Counted from the stretch's first letter, positions 1 through 8,210 are shown. The stretch is 53,473 bases of DNA from Anaerolineaceae bacterium (GCA_002702705.1 PABH01000011.1:1-53473), one strand, 5' to 3'. Translations and numbers: made by a program. The notes: generated by a model not told the origin, from the letters alone.

Positions 1-101
1 GTAAAAATGTCGGTTATGGGTATACTTGTCTCACGCCTGTGCACCCTTGGTGTAGGGAATGCTCCTTTTTGATTTGGTTCGTACCTTAATCTTGAGGACA
101 T
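1..101 (-). CDS. Partial ORF running off the left edge, unidentified
   Basis: An open minus-strand frame begins with ATG at 101 and stays open for 33 codons to the window edge. It reads MSSRLRYEPN and continues to RETSIPITDIF. I do not recognise the family. The basic, proline-containing N-terminus could belong to a transposase or DNA-binding protein, but this is a guess. The run GAGGG lies directly against the ATG, which is too close for a normal ribosome binding site, so the start is uncertain. The same stretch carries AGGGAATG near 53 and CATTCCCT near 99 in inverted orientation. Confidence 0.3.
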   Translation of the reverse strand, partial: MSSRLRYEPNQKGAFPTPRVHRRETSIPITDIF

Positions 102-231
102 TCCCTCTTTCTGTCAACCCGTTTTGATTTCACATCAGCCGTATTATAGAAGAATTGAGATTTCTTTTGAAGAATTATACAAATTTCATGAATGAGATAA
201 TAAATAAATTAGTGATGTATCAAAACAAAAT

Positions 232-681
232 TTATCTTTCAATTGAAAGACCTAACTGTTCCCATGCAGCCATCCCACCATCTAAATTTAATATATTGGT
301 ATATCCAAGCTTTACTAATTCCTTAGAAGCTGTTGTACTCATATTTCCACTCCGGCAGTAAAGAACAATATCAGCACTTTTATCACCCGGAAGCAAATCG
401 GTTTTTTCTGAGATTATGTCATAGGGAATAGAAAGATCAGTATCTGGAAGATTGCCGTCAAAAGGGACATGAACGTTTACCAAAACGACATCTTTCGTGT
501 CAAGAAGCGCCTGTAATTCAGGAACAGAAATATCTTTATAACTGCCATTATCTACTTTGACTTCCTTGCCAATTTCCGAAACATTCACAATATCCGTGGC
601 ATTCGCTTGCGATTGACAGCCAGCTAGCAATAATGGCGTTGCGAACATTAGAAATAGCAACCAAACCTTATTTTTGATCAT
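232..681 (-). CDS. Rhodanese-domain lipoprotein
   Basis: This protein of about 149 residues has a lipoprotein signal ending in the lipobox LLAGC and a single C-terminal rhodanese fold. The active-site loop is CRSGNMS, with the catalytic cysteine present, so persulfide or thiol transfer at the outer face of the membrane is likely. Upstream in-frame starts exist, but the ATG at 681 is preceded by AAAGGAAAGGTG at good spacing, and only this start puts the signal peptide at the N-terminus. It lies downstream of a DoxX-like gene in the same orientation, and DoxX and rhodanese proteins often occur together in thiosulfate or quinone-linked sulfur functions. The exact substrate cannot be read from sequence. 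Confidence 0.85.
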   Translation of the reverse strand: MIKNKVWLLFLMFATPLLLAGCQSQANATDIVNVSEIGKEVKVDNGSYKDISVPELQALLDTKDVVLVNVHVPFDGNLPDTDLSIPYDIISEKTDLLPGDKSADIVLYCRSGNMSTTASKELVKLGYTNILNLDGGMAAWEQLGLSIER

Positions 682-772
682 TGGAAACACCTTTCCTTTT
701 AACACGGGAGCTTTCTTCATTTGTAATTTAATTAATAAGAATTGCAACCCGTGTATTGTCTTAATAGAGGCC

Positions 773-797
773 GTGAGGGCTCGCAAAGAACCCTCAC
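773..797. other. Hairpin between the DoxX and rhodanese genes
   Basis: GTGAGGG at 773-779 pairs with CCCTCAC at 791-797 around a short loop. No T-run follows on either strand, so this is more likely an mRNA processing or stabilising hairpin than an intrinsic terminator. Confidence 0.4.
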
Positions 798-820
798 CTT
801 GATAACATCCCTATCAATGA

Positions 821-1381
821 TTATTTTCTAAACAATTTACCTGGCTGCCAGGGTGTACCCAATGCAGGCAGGACCCAACGGTCCAATCCCCACCATCCTG
901 CCACTTTCCAAGCCAATATCAGGAAGATTGCGATTATAAAGAGGAGTGGATTGGTGCTGGCGGAACCAGCCATCATAAAATTCCAGTTCATAAATCCACC
1001 AAAGAATGCGGCAATCCCGGTAAACAAACCCAAAACCAGGGCAATGCCAATCAGCAATTCACCGGCCACCACTAGCTTTGCAAACCAGGTATAACTTCCA
1101 CTATCTAACAAGGATTGAAGAAATCCCCGATACCAGTCAAAAGCAATCGCTGGCCGTGCCGGAGGATCGGGGATCAGAACAGCCCGTTCCCAAAAACCTT
1201 TCAGGGCTTCGCCTGTTTTGACCCAGGCTGGGTTATTTACTTTTCTGATGCCGGAATTTAACCAAGTGTATCCTAAGTACCCTCGTAAAATTAACCATAA
1301 CCAACTCCAGCGCGTATTACTGAATAATGCTCTGGCAATTGGAGGATCGTTAAATGTCGTGTTTGTTACTTCGGTATTCAT
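821..1381 (-). CDS. DoxX/DoxD-like membrane protein
   Basis: This 186-residue protein has about four hydrophobic segments and the DoxX-like layout: RGYLGYTWLNSGIRK near the N-terminus, a glycine-rich core (GELLIGIALVLGLFTG) and a C-terminal LDRWVLPALGTPW segment. Members of this superfamily are integral membrane proteins, and some form the small subunit of thiosulfate:quinone oxidoreductase. An AAAGGAG motif lies just upstream of the ATG. The next gene downstream is a rhodanese lipoprotein, which fits a sulfur or thiol redox role, though quinone binding is not demonstrated here. The assignment to the DoxX family is good; the biochemical function is open. Confidence 0.75.
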   Translation of the reverse strand: MNTEVTNTTFNDPPIARALFSNTRWSWLWLILRGYLGYTWLNSGIRKVNNPAWVKTGEALKGFWERAVLIPDPPARPAIAFDWYRGFLQSLLDSGSYTWFAKLVVAGELLIGIALVLGLFTGIAAFFGGFMNWNFMMAGSASTNPLLFIIAIFLILAWKVAGWWGLDRWVLPALGTPWQPGKLFRK

Positions 1382-1531
1382 GTTTTCTCCTTTAAGTTAA
1401 CCCTTTCGTAAAAAAAGGTTATTTATGATTTAAATAACTCTATCACTACGGTAAACGCCTTTGACAGATTAATCAATCCGAACTTTCCCTAAAATATATA
1501 CGGATATTCCCCTATCAACTGGCGTAATAAA

Positions 1532-2644
1532 CTAGTCCTCTACTACCTCTACCAGGGTACCACCAGGCATGCCGACGGTTATATCACCTGGATCATAGGA
1601 AACTAATGGATTTGTCCATCGAAAAATCCATTTCGCATCCTCTGGCGTCGCATTTACACACCCGTGAGACATCTCTTCACCAAAATTATTGTGCCAAAAT
1701 GTGGAATGAATCGCCACTCCGTTTCCTTCAAACAAAGAAGTCCAACTCACAGCCGGTAAATCATAACCGCCACCTGTTGTTCCTCCTGACATGTGGACCG
1801 AAATCAGTTTTCTCCAAATTGGACGCAGGCCCAAGGGGGTTTCCCATTGTTCAGTCCGATTTCCATACATATCGGAACGGATCCCCGTGGATATGGGTGC
1901 AAAAAAGACTTCACTGTTTCCCTCAAAACAAGATAAGGTCTGGTATCCGATATGAACGACAATTTTTTTATTTTCTACATCGGGGGTGATTGGGGAAATT
2001 TCTTCCGCTGTTAAAGGGCGAAACGCTTCAGCCTTCGCCCAAAATACATCGCCATATCCATACCGTTCATTTACCTGATACCAAACCTGTCCTTGTTCAT
2101 CGATTTTAATATGATCAATCCAAACGACTTGGGTATAGTAAAGGCGGGGGGTGAGGTCTTCTTGTAACCAAGGTGAGCGGGCTGGCGGGTTGTTTAATAA
2201 TAGGTCAACATAAGGCACGGTCACCTCTGCCCACATTCCTTCCCCCAAACTCGTTTGCGGCAAATAATCTAAAGCAGAATTGGATTTATTGCGAACGGGT
2301 TGGAGATAGGGTGCCCAGATGTACCCTTCCGGGGTTTCCACCCATCGCTGATTATGCCGATAGGGACGATTGCCAACAACTTCTTTTAACCAGGGCATAA
2401 CAGCATCCTCATAGACTTTATTAACGGTTCTACTCTCTTCATCCGGTTTTATTTTGACTTCTGCCATACCCACTGTTACCCTTCCCAAACGTTCGTTTTC
2501 AGAAAACTGAATTTCGGGCAACAAAAGGCCGAGAGGGATTGTTGCTAAACTTGACAAACCAATCACGGAGTTCTTAACAAACTTTCTGCGGGAAAGTTTG
2601 TATTCATCAGTATAGATTGATTTAATTGCATTTAAAAGATTCAT
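1532..2644 (-). CDS. L,D-transpeptidase (YkuD domain), Tat-type signal
   Basis: The C-terminal half carries the YkuD catalytic signature: HSTFWHNNF followed by MSHGCVN, with catalytic Cys in SHGCVN. L,D-transpeptidases cross-link peptidoglycan or attach proteins to it outside the cytoplasm. The N-terminus has SRRKFVK followed by a hydrophobic segment, a twin-arginine-type export signal. The ATG at 2644 lies two bases after the stop of the upstream DUF1573-like gene and is preceded by GAAGGTAAGG. A further ATG at 2671 would overlap that gene and is less likely. The middle of the protein, about residues 60-230, has no motif I recognise, but alternates aromatic and charged residues as in SH3-like or wall-binding folds. 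Confidence 0.85.
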   Translation of the reverse strand: MNLLNAIKSIYTDEYKLSRRKFVKNSVIGLSSLATIPLGLLLPEIQFSENERLGRVTVGMAEVKIKPDEESRTVNKVYEDAVMPWLKEVVGNRPYRHNQRWVETPEGYIWAPYLQPVRNKSNSALDYLPQTSLGEGMWAEVTVPYVDLLLNNPPARSPWLQEDLTPRLYYTQVVWIDHIKIDEQGQVWYQVNERYGYGDVFWAKAEAFRPLTAEEISPITPDVENKKIVVHIGYQTLSCFEGNSEVFFAPISTGIRSDMYGNRTEQWETPLGLRPIWRKLISVHMSGGTTGGGYDLPAVSWTSLFEGNGVAIHSTFWHNNFGEEMSHGCVNATPEDAKWIFRWTNPLVSYDPGDITVGMPGGTLVEVVED

Positions 2645-2646
2645 AA

Positions 2647-3255
2647 TTACCTTACCTTCACCTGAATCCATATCTCCTGAGTAGGTTGTTGCGGATCATT
2701 TGTTTCAAGTATGACACCCCTTCGAATCGTTGTATTTCGCATATTATGAAACTCTGGATTAAACTGGAGAGTCATTAAAACAACTTTACCAGGGGGGATT
2801 TTAGCTGCCGTAAAAACTGCACTCGTGCAGCTGCATGTCGTATATGCACGAAAAATAACCAGCGTTGATTTTCCAATATTCGCGATGACAAACGTCCTGT
2901 TTACAACCTGATTCGCATCAATCTCACCAAAATCATAGTATTTTTCTGATAAAGAAAGCTTAGCATTTTGAGTAAAATCTATTGAATCTTCAATAGATTT
3001 TGGGGAAATAACGCTTTCCCCAATCTCATGGACAGCATAAATTATTTCGCCATAGACAATATCTTCCGGTCTGTAACGAAATTCAACGTTGGTGTTCTTT
3101 TTGTAAATTATTAAGATAGAGATAATGCTTATTAAAACAACTGCTATAGATGCTATGGACAACATATTAAATTTCCCGAAAGTAACCCTGTTATTTCCGT
3201 GAAAAAGATTTTTTTTATGATTGTCCTTCATCAATTTCTTTTCTTTCATTAGCAT
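2647..3255 (-). CDS. DUF1573-like membrane-anchored protein
   Basis: One N-terminal transmembrane helix (about residues 28-50) is followed by a linker and an immunoglobulin-like DUF1573 domain: YDFGEIDANQVVNRTFVIANIG, then TTCSCTSAVF, then IPPGKVVLMTLQF. DUF1573 domains are beta-sandwich modules found in exported proteins, often beside redox genes; no catalytic role is established. This copy has the TCSC pair but not the EGCxPP pair of the second DUF1573 protein at 27477. It is followed two bases later by the L,D-transpeptidase gene, so the two are probably co-transcribed. The start is uncertain because no strong ribosome binding site is visible. Confidence 0.75.
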   Translation of the reverse strand: MLMKEKKLMKDNHKKNLFHGNNRVTFGKFNMLSIASIAVVLISIISILIIYKKNTNVEFRYRPEDIVYGEIIYAVHEIGESVISPKSIEDSIDFTQNAKLSLSEKYYDFGEIDANQVVNRTFVIANIGKSTLVIFRAYTTCSCTSAVFTAAKIPPGKVVLMTLQFNPEFHNMRNTTIRRGVILETNDPQQPTQEIWIQVKVR

Positions 3256-3282
3256 CTTCTTAAGTTTCTGATTTGTAATTAG

Positions 3283-3831
3283 TTAATCATTAATCTGCCA
3301 GGTAAAAATTCGCAAAGGCGCATCTACCTCGCTAATTTTGAGAATTATGCTGTTTGCACCATCAACAATATTTTTCCCATCTTTTGTTTTCACAAAAATC
3401 AATTTTCCCTCCACATGATGACCACCCTGCGGCCCATCCCACTTAATAGCCTGTAATGAACTCCCCAAATCAGTTTCAAGTACAGAAAATTGAGCCAAAT
3501 CCATACTGAGATCAATTGAGTGGGTATTCATAGAGATATCGAAGACCAATGTGTCATCAGATTGATCCAGATTTAACGGTGTAACTGTTACTGTGACCGC
3601 TCCCTGGTCATCTGTGCGCGTTAATTCAAGCTCTGTTGTGTTGGTTGAAGGAGGAAGGCTAGAATTATTTAGTGAAGTATCTCCTGTGAGAGACAGCTTT
3701 TCGATTTCTTGTTCTTCTGGGATGTTGACCGCAAAAGAATTGCCCGAATCGTTTAACGGCAACTTTATGACAGAACAACCCGTTACTATAAACATAGTTA
3801 TAATAGACGCAATACCTAATATTTTTTTCAT
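3283..3831 (-). CDS. Putative lipoprotein, unknown function
   Basis: This 182-residue protein starts with a lipoprotein signal ending in IVTGC. The mature part is polar with a serine/threonine/asparagine-rich stretch and then a beta-rich segment (TVTVTPLNLDQSDDTLVFDI). I do not recognise a domain. Its ATG overlaps the stop of the upstream membrane-protein gene as ATGA, so the two are translationally coupled. A regular beta-sandwich resembling the domains in the neighbouring DUF1573 and YtkA-like proteins is possible but not shown. Confidence 0.7.
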   Translation of the reverse strand: MKKILGIASIITMFIVTGCSVIKLPLNDSGNSFAVNIPEEQEIEKLSLTGDTSLNNSSLPPSTNTTELELTRTDDQGAVTVTVTPLNLDQSDDTLVFDISMNTHSIDLSMDLAQFSVLETDLGSSLQAIKWDGPQGGHHVEGKLIFVKTKDGKNIVDGANSIILKISEVDAPLRIFTWQIND

Positions 3832-4373
3832 TCATTCTCCATAGAAAGGATCGGAATTCTACTTAAAATAATTGCTTTCTGTTTTTCCCGATGAAGAACA
3901 TACAGCATATATCCAATACCAATAAACGTCATTCCTAACCCAACAAACATAAACACTATTCGATATTCTGCCAAAAAAGTGGACGCAACAGTCAACCCCA
4001 GGATAGGTAAAACATCTGATACGTGGTGAGCACAACAGGCTACCATCGCAACTGTAGAAGTTGTTCCGCTCGCTCCAACGCTCGCCGTTGAAGCTTGGCT
4101 TACACCATGATTATTTCCTTTCACAGTATCGGTTACTGGTAAAAACAACTTCAATTTTAAAGTTATATATAGAGCAACTTGAACGCCAAATCCAATAATC
4201 ATTGGACCAACAATCCAGCGATCTTCCAGGAAAAACGCTATAGCATGTTGAGGACTCTCTGCCCAAGATACGATCGCAAAGTAGACAGCCATTAAAAATA
4301 TAGCTGCAACTAAGCCACCCATTACTGGCAAAATAAATTTGTTTTTGTTTTTTATTGATGAGGATCTTTTCAT
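3828..4373 (-). CDS. Multi-pass membrane protein with CCAHH motif
   Basis: From the ATG at 4373 this is about 181 residues with some four hydrophobic segments. The third is preceded by ACCAHHVSDVLP, a cysteine-cysteine-histidine-histidine cluster at the membrane face, which suggests a metal or thiol role. Proteins with this motif recur near copper and mercury genes to my recollection, but I cannot name the family with confidence. A GGA motif lies seven bases before the ATG at 4373; in-frame ATGs further upstream lack ribosome binding sites. It overlaps the downstream lipoprotein gene. Confidence 0.65.
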   Translation of the reverse strand: MKRSSSIKNKNKFILPVMGGLVAAIFLMAVYFAIVSWAESPQHAIAFFLEDRWIVGPMIIGFGVQVALYITLKLKLFLPVTDTVKGNNHGVSQASTASVGASGTTSTVAMVACCAHHVSDVLPILGLTVASTFLAEYRIVFMFVGLGMTFIGIGYMLYVLHREKQKAIILSRIPILSMENE

Positions 4374-4560
4374 ATTTTTTCCAACAATGAAATGTTTGAT
4401 TGTCTCAATCATACGAAAGAACTGTAAATAGAACATGCGCTAAAGTACGTAAGAACCCATAAGCAATAACGCCCATATTGCGAAAGCCAAACAGCGCATT
4501 CCCTAATTTTCGATTAGCATTATACTGAAATAGAATAATTCTTCTCCTCATTTGAAACGA

Positions 4561-4597
4561 GCACCGTCTATTAAAAATAAAAATTAATAGACGGTGC
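4561..4597. repeat. Perfect 14-bp inverted repeat in the divergent intergenic region
   Basis: GCACCGTCTATTAA at 4561-4574 is perfectly repeated in inverse at 4584-4597 with a nine-base AT loop. It sits in the 450-base gap between the minus-strand membrane-protein gene and the plus-strand PepSY gene. No T-run follows on either strand. It could be a terminator remnant, an operator or an RNA structure; the rest of 4437-4729 holds nothing I recognise. Confidence 0.6.
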
Positions 4598-4729
4598 CCC
4601 AAGGAGATATAAAGTTACATAGAACTTTTATCCCTTCATTCCATGATATTTATTGATGGCCATCAGGGAATTTTTAAAAAGTGACCTTCAAAATCTTGAA
4701 ATTAAGTAAGGATGCCCTAAAACAACTTT

Positions 4730-4784
4730 CTTTACAAAAACTTTAGAAAACTTTTATAAACGCTTCATGCTGGTACAGTAAACT
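4730..4784 (+). promoter_or_regulatory. Four-box 11-bp-phased promoter (site A)
   Basis: Seven-base boxes start at 4730 (CTTTACA), 4741 (CTTTAGA), 4752 (TTTTATA) and 4763 (CTTCATG), exactly 11 bp apart. A -10-like TAAACT starts at 4779, 16 bp after the start of the last box. This architecture, shared by four other promoters in the window, is that of an OmpR/PhoB-type activator binding direct repeats on one face of the DNA in place of a -35 element. It drives the PepSY gene at 4827. Confidence 0.75.
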
Positions 4785-4826
4785 ATATTTAAAATAAAAA
4801 ATACTTTGATAGGAGTAAAAAATTAA

Positions 4827-5651
4827 ATGAAAAAAATATTAACGGTTTTAGTTATTATCATCAGCGGGCTGGTTATTAGTGCGCTCCTTTTTGGTGCTGG
4901 CGTGATGTTTGGGCGGACTAGCGGCTATGGTATGATGGGCAACGACGGTTACGGCATGATGGGTAACAGCGGCTACGGCATGATGGGTAACGGCAGCTAC
5001 GGCATGATGGGCAACGGCGGTTACGGCATGATGGGTAACGGCAGCTATGGTATGATGGGTAACGGCAGCTACGGCATGATGGGTAACGGCAGCTATGGTA
5101 TGATGGGCGGAAATTGGTCAGAAAACAACTTGGATGTTGAACCTATTACAATGGAACAGGCAGAGCAAGCTGTAGAAAAATACCTATCAACTTACTTTGA
5201 CTCAGATTTAGAGGTCGCGGAAATCATGATCTTTAATAACAATGGATATGCAATTGTTGTTGAGAAAAGCACGGGGATCGGTGCAATGGAGTTATTGATC
5301 GACCCTACTAATCTGGATGTCTTTCCGGAGTTTGGGCCAAATATGATGTGGAATTTAAAATATGGCGCAATGGGAACGCGCGGCATGATGGGAAATTCGT
5401 TTAATAGAACGTATGATAATGAAATAAATATGTCCATATCCAAAGAAGAGGCTAGTGATATTGCCCAAAGTTATTTGAATGAGCAATTTCCTGGATACCA
5501 GGTCTCGGAAGAGATTACACCTTTTTATGGTTACTATACGATTGATATCCTGAAAGATGGATCACCAACAGGAATGCTCAGCATTAATGGTTTTAATGGT
5601 CAAGTTTTCTTACACACCTGGCATGGCACATTTGTAGAAATGTCCGAGTAA
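4827..5651 (+). CDS. Met/Gly-repeat PepSY-domain membrane protein
   Basis: The 274-residue product has an N-terminal transmembrane helix (about residues 5-27), then eight tandem copies of an eight-residue Y-G-M-M-G-N-G-S type unit (residues 33 to about 95). Two PepSY-like segments follow, near residues 105-165 (ITMEQAEQAVEKYL) and 205-268 (ISKEEASDIAQSYL). PepSY domains are extracytoplasmic modules. The repeats place paired methionines every eight residues, which is the kind of soft thioether array that binds Cu(I) or Ag(I); this is inference. It precedes an OmpR-type two-component system and has its own box-type promoter, so it may be a sensor or periplasmic copper buffer. A strong hairpin terminator follows it. 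Confidence 0.85.
   Translation: MKKILTVLVIIISGLVISALLFGAGVMFGRTSGYGMMGNDGYGMMGNSGYGMMGNGSYGMMGNGGYGMMGNGSYGMMGNGSYGMMGNGSYGMMGGNWSENNLDVEPITMEQAEQAVEKYLSTYFDSDLEVAEIMIFNNNGYAIVVEKSTGIGAMELLIDPTNLDVFPEFGPNMMWNLKYGAMGTRGMMGNSFNRTYDNEINMSISKEEASDIAQSYLNEQFPGYQVSEEITPFYGYYTIDILKDGSPTGMLSINGFNGQVFLHTWHGTFVEMSE
4923..5114 (+). repeat. Eight 24-bp in-frame tandem repeats
   Basis: Eight near-identical 24-bp units encode the YGMMG repeat block. Units differ mainly at third positions (GGC/GGT, TAC/TAT), which suggests both purifying selection on the protein and recent unit duplication. Unit number probably varies between strains. Confidence 0.9.
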
Positions 5652-5675
5652 TCGCCTATGCTCTCCAGGTTGTAT

Positions 5676-5701
5676 AGGGATCGGTTTTTTAGCCGATCCC
5701 T
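5676..5701 (+). terminator. Intrinsic terminator after the PepSY gene
   Basis: AGGGATCGG at 5676-5684 pairs with CCGATCCCT at 5693-5701 around a T-rich loop, and TATTTTATAA follows. It separates the PepSY gene from the two-component system, so the latter needs its own promoter or read-through. Confidence 0.8.
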
Positions 5702-5756
5702 TATTTTATAAACTATATGTAAAGATATTAATCATTTGGAACAGGAGGACAGAAAT

Positions 5757-6440
5757 TTGACAAAGGCAAAGATACTTTTAATTGACGATGAACCTTCAGT
5801 TCATAATGTAGTCACCGCCTATTTAAAAGCAGAGGGTTATGCGTTTAAATCAGCGATGGATGGCAATGAGGGGCTTAAACTTGCAAAATCATTCAAACCG
5901 GATTTAATTTTGCTTGATGTGATGCTGCCTGGTATGGATGGTATTCAATTATTATCCACCCTGCGCCGTGATTCCTCTGTTTATGTCATCATGCTAACAG
6001 CCCGATCAGAAGAAACCGATAAAATTGTTGGTCTTTCGATAGGAGCAGACGACTATCTTACAAAACCATTCAGCCCGCGTGAACTGATGGCAAGGATAAA
6101 GGCAGGGCTAAGACGAATCCAAAACATCACTTCAAACTCGGATGTAGATTCTCCGCTGCTATTTCCTCATATTCGTATTGAGCCGGCAGAACGCAGAGTT
6201 TGGGTAGAAGATGAACTGATTGATCTTACAACCACAGAATTTGAGATCTTGCTTATTTTGGCACAACATCAAAGAAATGTTTTATCCAGAGAGCAATTGC
6301 TTGAAAAGGCCTGGGGATTTGATTATTACGGAGATACACGGGTTGTGGATGTCCACGTCGGACATATCAGACAAAAATTAGGTGATGATCGGTTCATTGA
6401 AACCATCCGAGGTGTTGGCTATCGATTTGAAGATAAATAG
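5757..6440 (+). CDS. OmpR-family response regulator
   Basis: The N-terminal receiver domain has the acidic pair (LLIDDE), the phospho-acceptor Asp in LLLDVMLPG, the Thr in MLTARS and the Lys in LTKPF. The C-terminal winged helix is typical of OmpR/PhoB (TTTEFEILLILA, VDVHVGHIRQKLG, ETIRGVGYRF). The start is probably the TTG at 5757, because GGAGG at 5744-5748 lies eight bases before it; the earlier in-frame TTG at 5736 has no such site. The histidine kinase begins nine bases after the stop. It is the best local candidate to bind the 11-bp direct-repeat promoters found at five places in the window. Confidence 0.9.
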   Translation: MTKAKILLIDDEPSVHNVVTAYLKAEGYAFKSAMDGNEGLKLAKSFKPDLILLDVMLPGMDGIQLLSTLRRDSSVYVIMLTARSEETDKIVGLSIGADDYLTKPFSPRELMARIKAGLRRIQNITSNSDVDSPLLFPHIRIEPAERRVWVEDELIDLTTTEFEILLILAQHQRNVLSREQLLEKAWGFDYYGDTRVVDVHVGHIRQKLGDDRFIETIRGVGYRFEDK

Positions 6441-6448
6441 GTGGTGAA

Positions 6449-7600
6449 ATGTTAAAATTTATTCGCAGTCGGCTTTCATGGAAAGTTTTCCTTTCTTATC
6501 TTGTTGTCATTTTCGTAGGCGCGATTGTGCTTGCAACTGCCACAAATTTATCTATTCCTTCCACATTTGATCGCCACATGGCTTGGATGAGTGCTGTAAT
6601 GTCATCAAATTCTATGGAAGGAAATGTACGTGCTATGGAACAAGAATTATTTTCAAGTTATCGGGCTGCGGTTTTTGAAGCACTTTCGTTAGCGACCATT
6701 GCCGCGTCGATTGCAGGTTTGATTGCCAGTTACTTTATCAGCCGGCAAGTGGTAAGCCCTATTCAAAGGATGATGGCGATTAGTCTCCAGGTTACGGAAG
6801 GTCAATATGAACAAAGGTTAAATGTTTCGGGAAGGCTGGAAGATGACCAATTAGATGAGTTAGGTCGATTGGCTTTAGCCTTTAATCAAATGACCGACAA
6901 ATTGGAAAAAACAGAAATCATGCGTGGTCAATTAATTGGAGATGTAACGCATGAGTTGCGCACCCCTCTAACGGCTATAAAAGGATACATGGAGGGAATG
7001 CGCGATGGGGTTATTCCAACCACGCCAGATACATTCCAACAAATTTATCTGGAAGCTGAGCGTTTACAAGGATTGGTGAATGACCTCCAGGAACTAAGTC
7101 GCGTAGAAGCGGGGGCATACCAGTTAAACTTTGAATTAATTTCTCCCCTCACGTTAGTAAATTCAGTTATTCCCCAATTCCAACAGCAGTTTACCAATAA
7201 GGGAGTACACCTGGAAATAAATGTGGAGGATAACCTGCCCGACATCTCCGTTGATAAAGACCGCATCCAGCAAGTCTTTACCAATCTCTTAGGAAACGCA
7301 TTACAGTATACGCCCGTCGGGGGTATCGTCACCATAACGACCTTGTTAGACAAAGACCAAATCGTTTTCAGCATCGCAGATACAGGAATTGGAATTTCAG
7401 CGAAACACCTTCCTTACGTATTTAATCGTTTTTATCGAACCGATAAATCTCGTGCTCGTGCAAGCGGTGGCACAGGGATCGGATTAACGATAGCGCAAGC
7501 TTTAGTAAAAGCACATCAGGGGCGTATCTGGGTCAAAAGCCCTGGTGATGAAAAAGGAAGCACGTTCTTTTTTTCACTACCCACCGAAGTCAAACAATAA
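6449..7600 (+). CDS. Sensor histidine kinase (HAMP-HisKA-HATPase)
   Basis: The 383-residue protein has transmembrane helices near residues 12-32 and 74-96 with a short extracytoplasmic loop of about 40 residues, rich in methionine (HMAWMSAVMSSNSMEG). A HAMP linker follows, then the phospho-acceptor His168 in DVTHELRTPLTAIKG, and an ATPase domain with N-box (NLLGNALQYTP), G1 (DTGIGI) and G2 (GGTGIGL) motifs. It is the cognate kinase of the regulator nine bases upstream. The Met-rich sensor loop together with the Met-rich PepSY neighbour is consistent with Cu(I) or Ag(I) sensing, but that is inference. Confidence 0.9.
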   Translation: MLKFIRSRLSWKVFLSYLVVIFVGAIVLATATNLSIPSTFDRHMAWMSAVMSSNSMEGNVRAMEQELFSSYRAAVFEALSLATIAASIAGLIASYFISRQVVSPIQRMMAISLQVTEGQYEQRLNVSGRLEDDQLDELGRLALAFNQMTDKLEKTEIMRGQLIGDVTHELRTPLTAIKGYMEGMRDGVIPTTPDTFQQIYLEAERLQGLVNDLQELSRVEAGAYQLNFELISPLTLVNSVIPQFQQQFTNKGVHLEINVEDNLPDISVDKDRIQQVFTNLLGNALQYTPVGGIVTITTLLDKDQIVFSIADTGIGISAKHLPYVFNRFYRTDKSRARASGGTGIGLTIAQALVKAHQGRIWVKSPGDEKGSTFFFSLPTEVKQ

Positions 7601-7616
7601 AATTGTTCGTTGCTTT

Positions 7617-7671
7617 CTTTATCATATCTTTACAAACCTTTTAATTTGACTTCATACTCATTTGTTATGAT
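7617..7671 (+). promoter_or_regulatory. Four-box 11-bp-phased promoter (site B)
   Basis: Boxes start at 7617 (CTTTATC), 7628 (CTTTACA), 7639 (TTTTAAT) and 7650 (CTTCATA); the -10 TATGAT starts at 7666, again 16 bp after the last box start. It drives the SHOCT gene pair. The last two boxes are almost identical to those of site A. Confidence 0.8.
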
Positions 7672-7717
7672 TTAAACAACAAGAAAATAAACTTTATACG
7701 AAAGGATGTATTTTATT

Positions 7718-7963
7718 ATGATGTACGGATATGGCAATGGCTGGATTGGAATGATCGTAGGGTTGATCATAACACTACTGATTATCGGTGGCTTAATCAT
7801 TTTTGCAGTATGGGCAGTTCGTCGAATGAATGGAAGCTCGGAAACGGCAACTCAATCACGAAGACCAGGTGAATCGGCTCGTGAAATAGCGCAAGCACGG
7901 TACGCCAAGGGTGAGATCACGCGGGAAGAATATCAAATGATTTTATCAGACCTGGATAAATGA
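7718..7963 (+). CDS. Short membrane protein with C-terminal SHOCT domain
   Basis: About 81 residues: a glycine/tyrosine-rich N-terminus (MMYGYGNGW), one transmembrane helix, a polar linker and a C-terminal SHOCT motif (AREIAQARYAKGEITREEYQMILSDL). SHOCT is a short helical module usually found at protein ends; its role is oligomerisation or association by proposal, not proof. The AAAGGA motif at 7701-7706 supports the ATG at 7718 rather than the one at 7706, which would lie inside that motif. A second SHOCT gene follows at once, and a third sits at 47273, which also has a box-type promoter. Confidence 0.8.
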   Translation: MMYGYGNGWIGMIVGLIITLLIIGGLIIFAVWAVRRMNGSSETATQSRRPGESAREIAQARYAKGEITREEYQMILSDLDK

Positions 7964-7975
7964 GGCAGGTAAATT

Positions 7976-8203
7976 ATGACTGGGATTGGTATGATGAGCG
8001 GAATGATCATTTTTTGGATCATTACAATTGTTCTGGCAGTACTTCTTGTGCATCGTTTGTTTCAACAACGTAATCAGTCGGCAGACAAACGTTCACCCGG
8101 CAGCAAGCCAACTGCACAACAAATCCTTGAGGAACGTTATGCCAGAGGTGAAATAAACCAGGAACAATTTCGCTTAATGCAGGAAGATATTAAACAAAGT
8201 TGA
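7976..8203 (+). CDS. Short membrane protein with C-terminal SHOCT domain
   Basis: This 75-residue protein has the same plan as its upstream neighbour: a Met/Gly-containing N-terminus (MTGIGMMSGM), one transmembrane helix and a SHOCT motif (AQQILEERYARGEINQEQFRLM). GAGGCAGG precedes the ATG and the gap to the previous gene is 12 bases, so both are in one transcript. The pair is probably a tandem duplication that has diverged. A hairpin terminator follows. Confidence 0.8.
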   Translation: MTGIGMMSGMIIFWIITIVLAVLLVHRLFQQRNQSADKRSPGSKPTAQQILEERYARGEINQEQFRLMQEDIKQS

Positions 8204-8210
8204 CGGAAGG

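Noticed and set aside
4405-4602. 65-codon minus-strand frame upstream of the CCAHH gene
   Set aside because: Overlaps the perfect inverted repeat, has no ribosome binding site and a composition typical of translated AT-rich noncoding DNA.
4923-5114. CRISPR array
   Set aside because: The repeat is contiguous without spacers and in frame with a protein.
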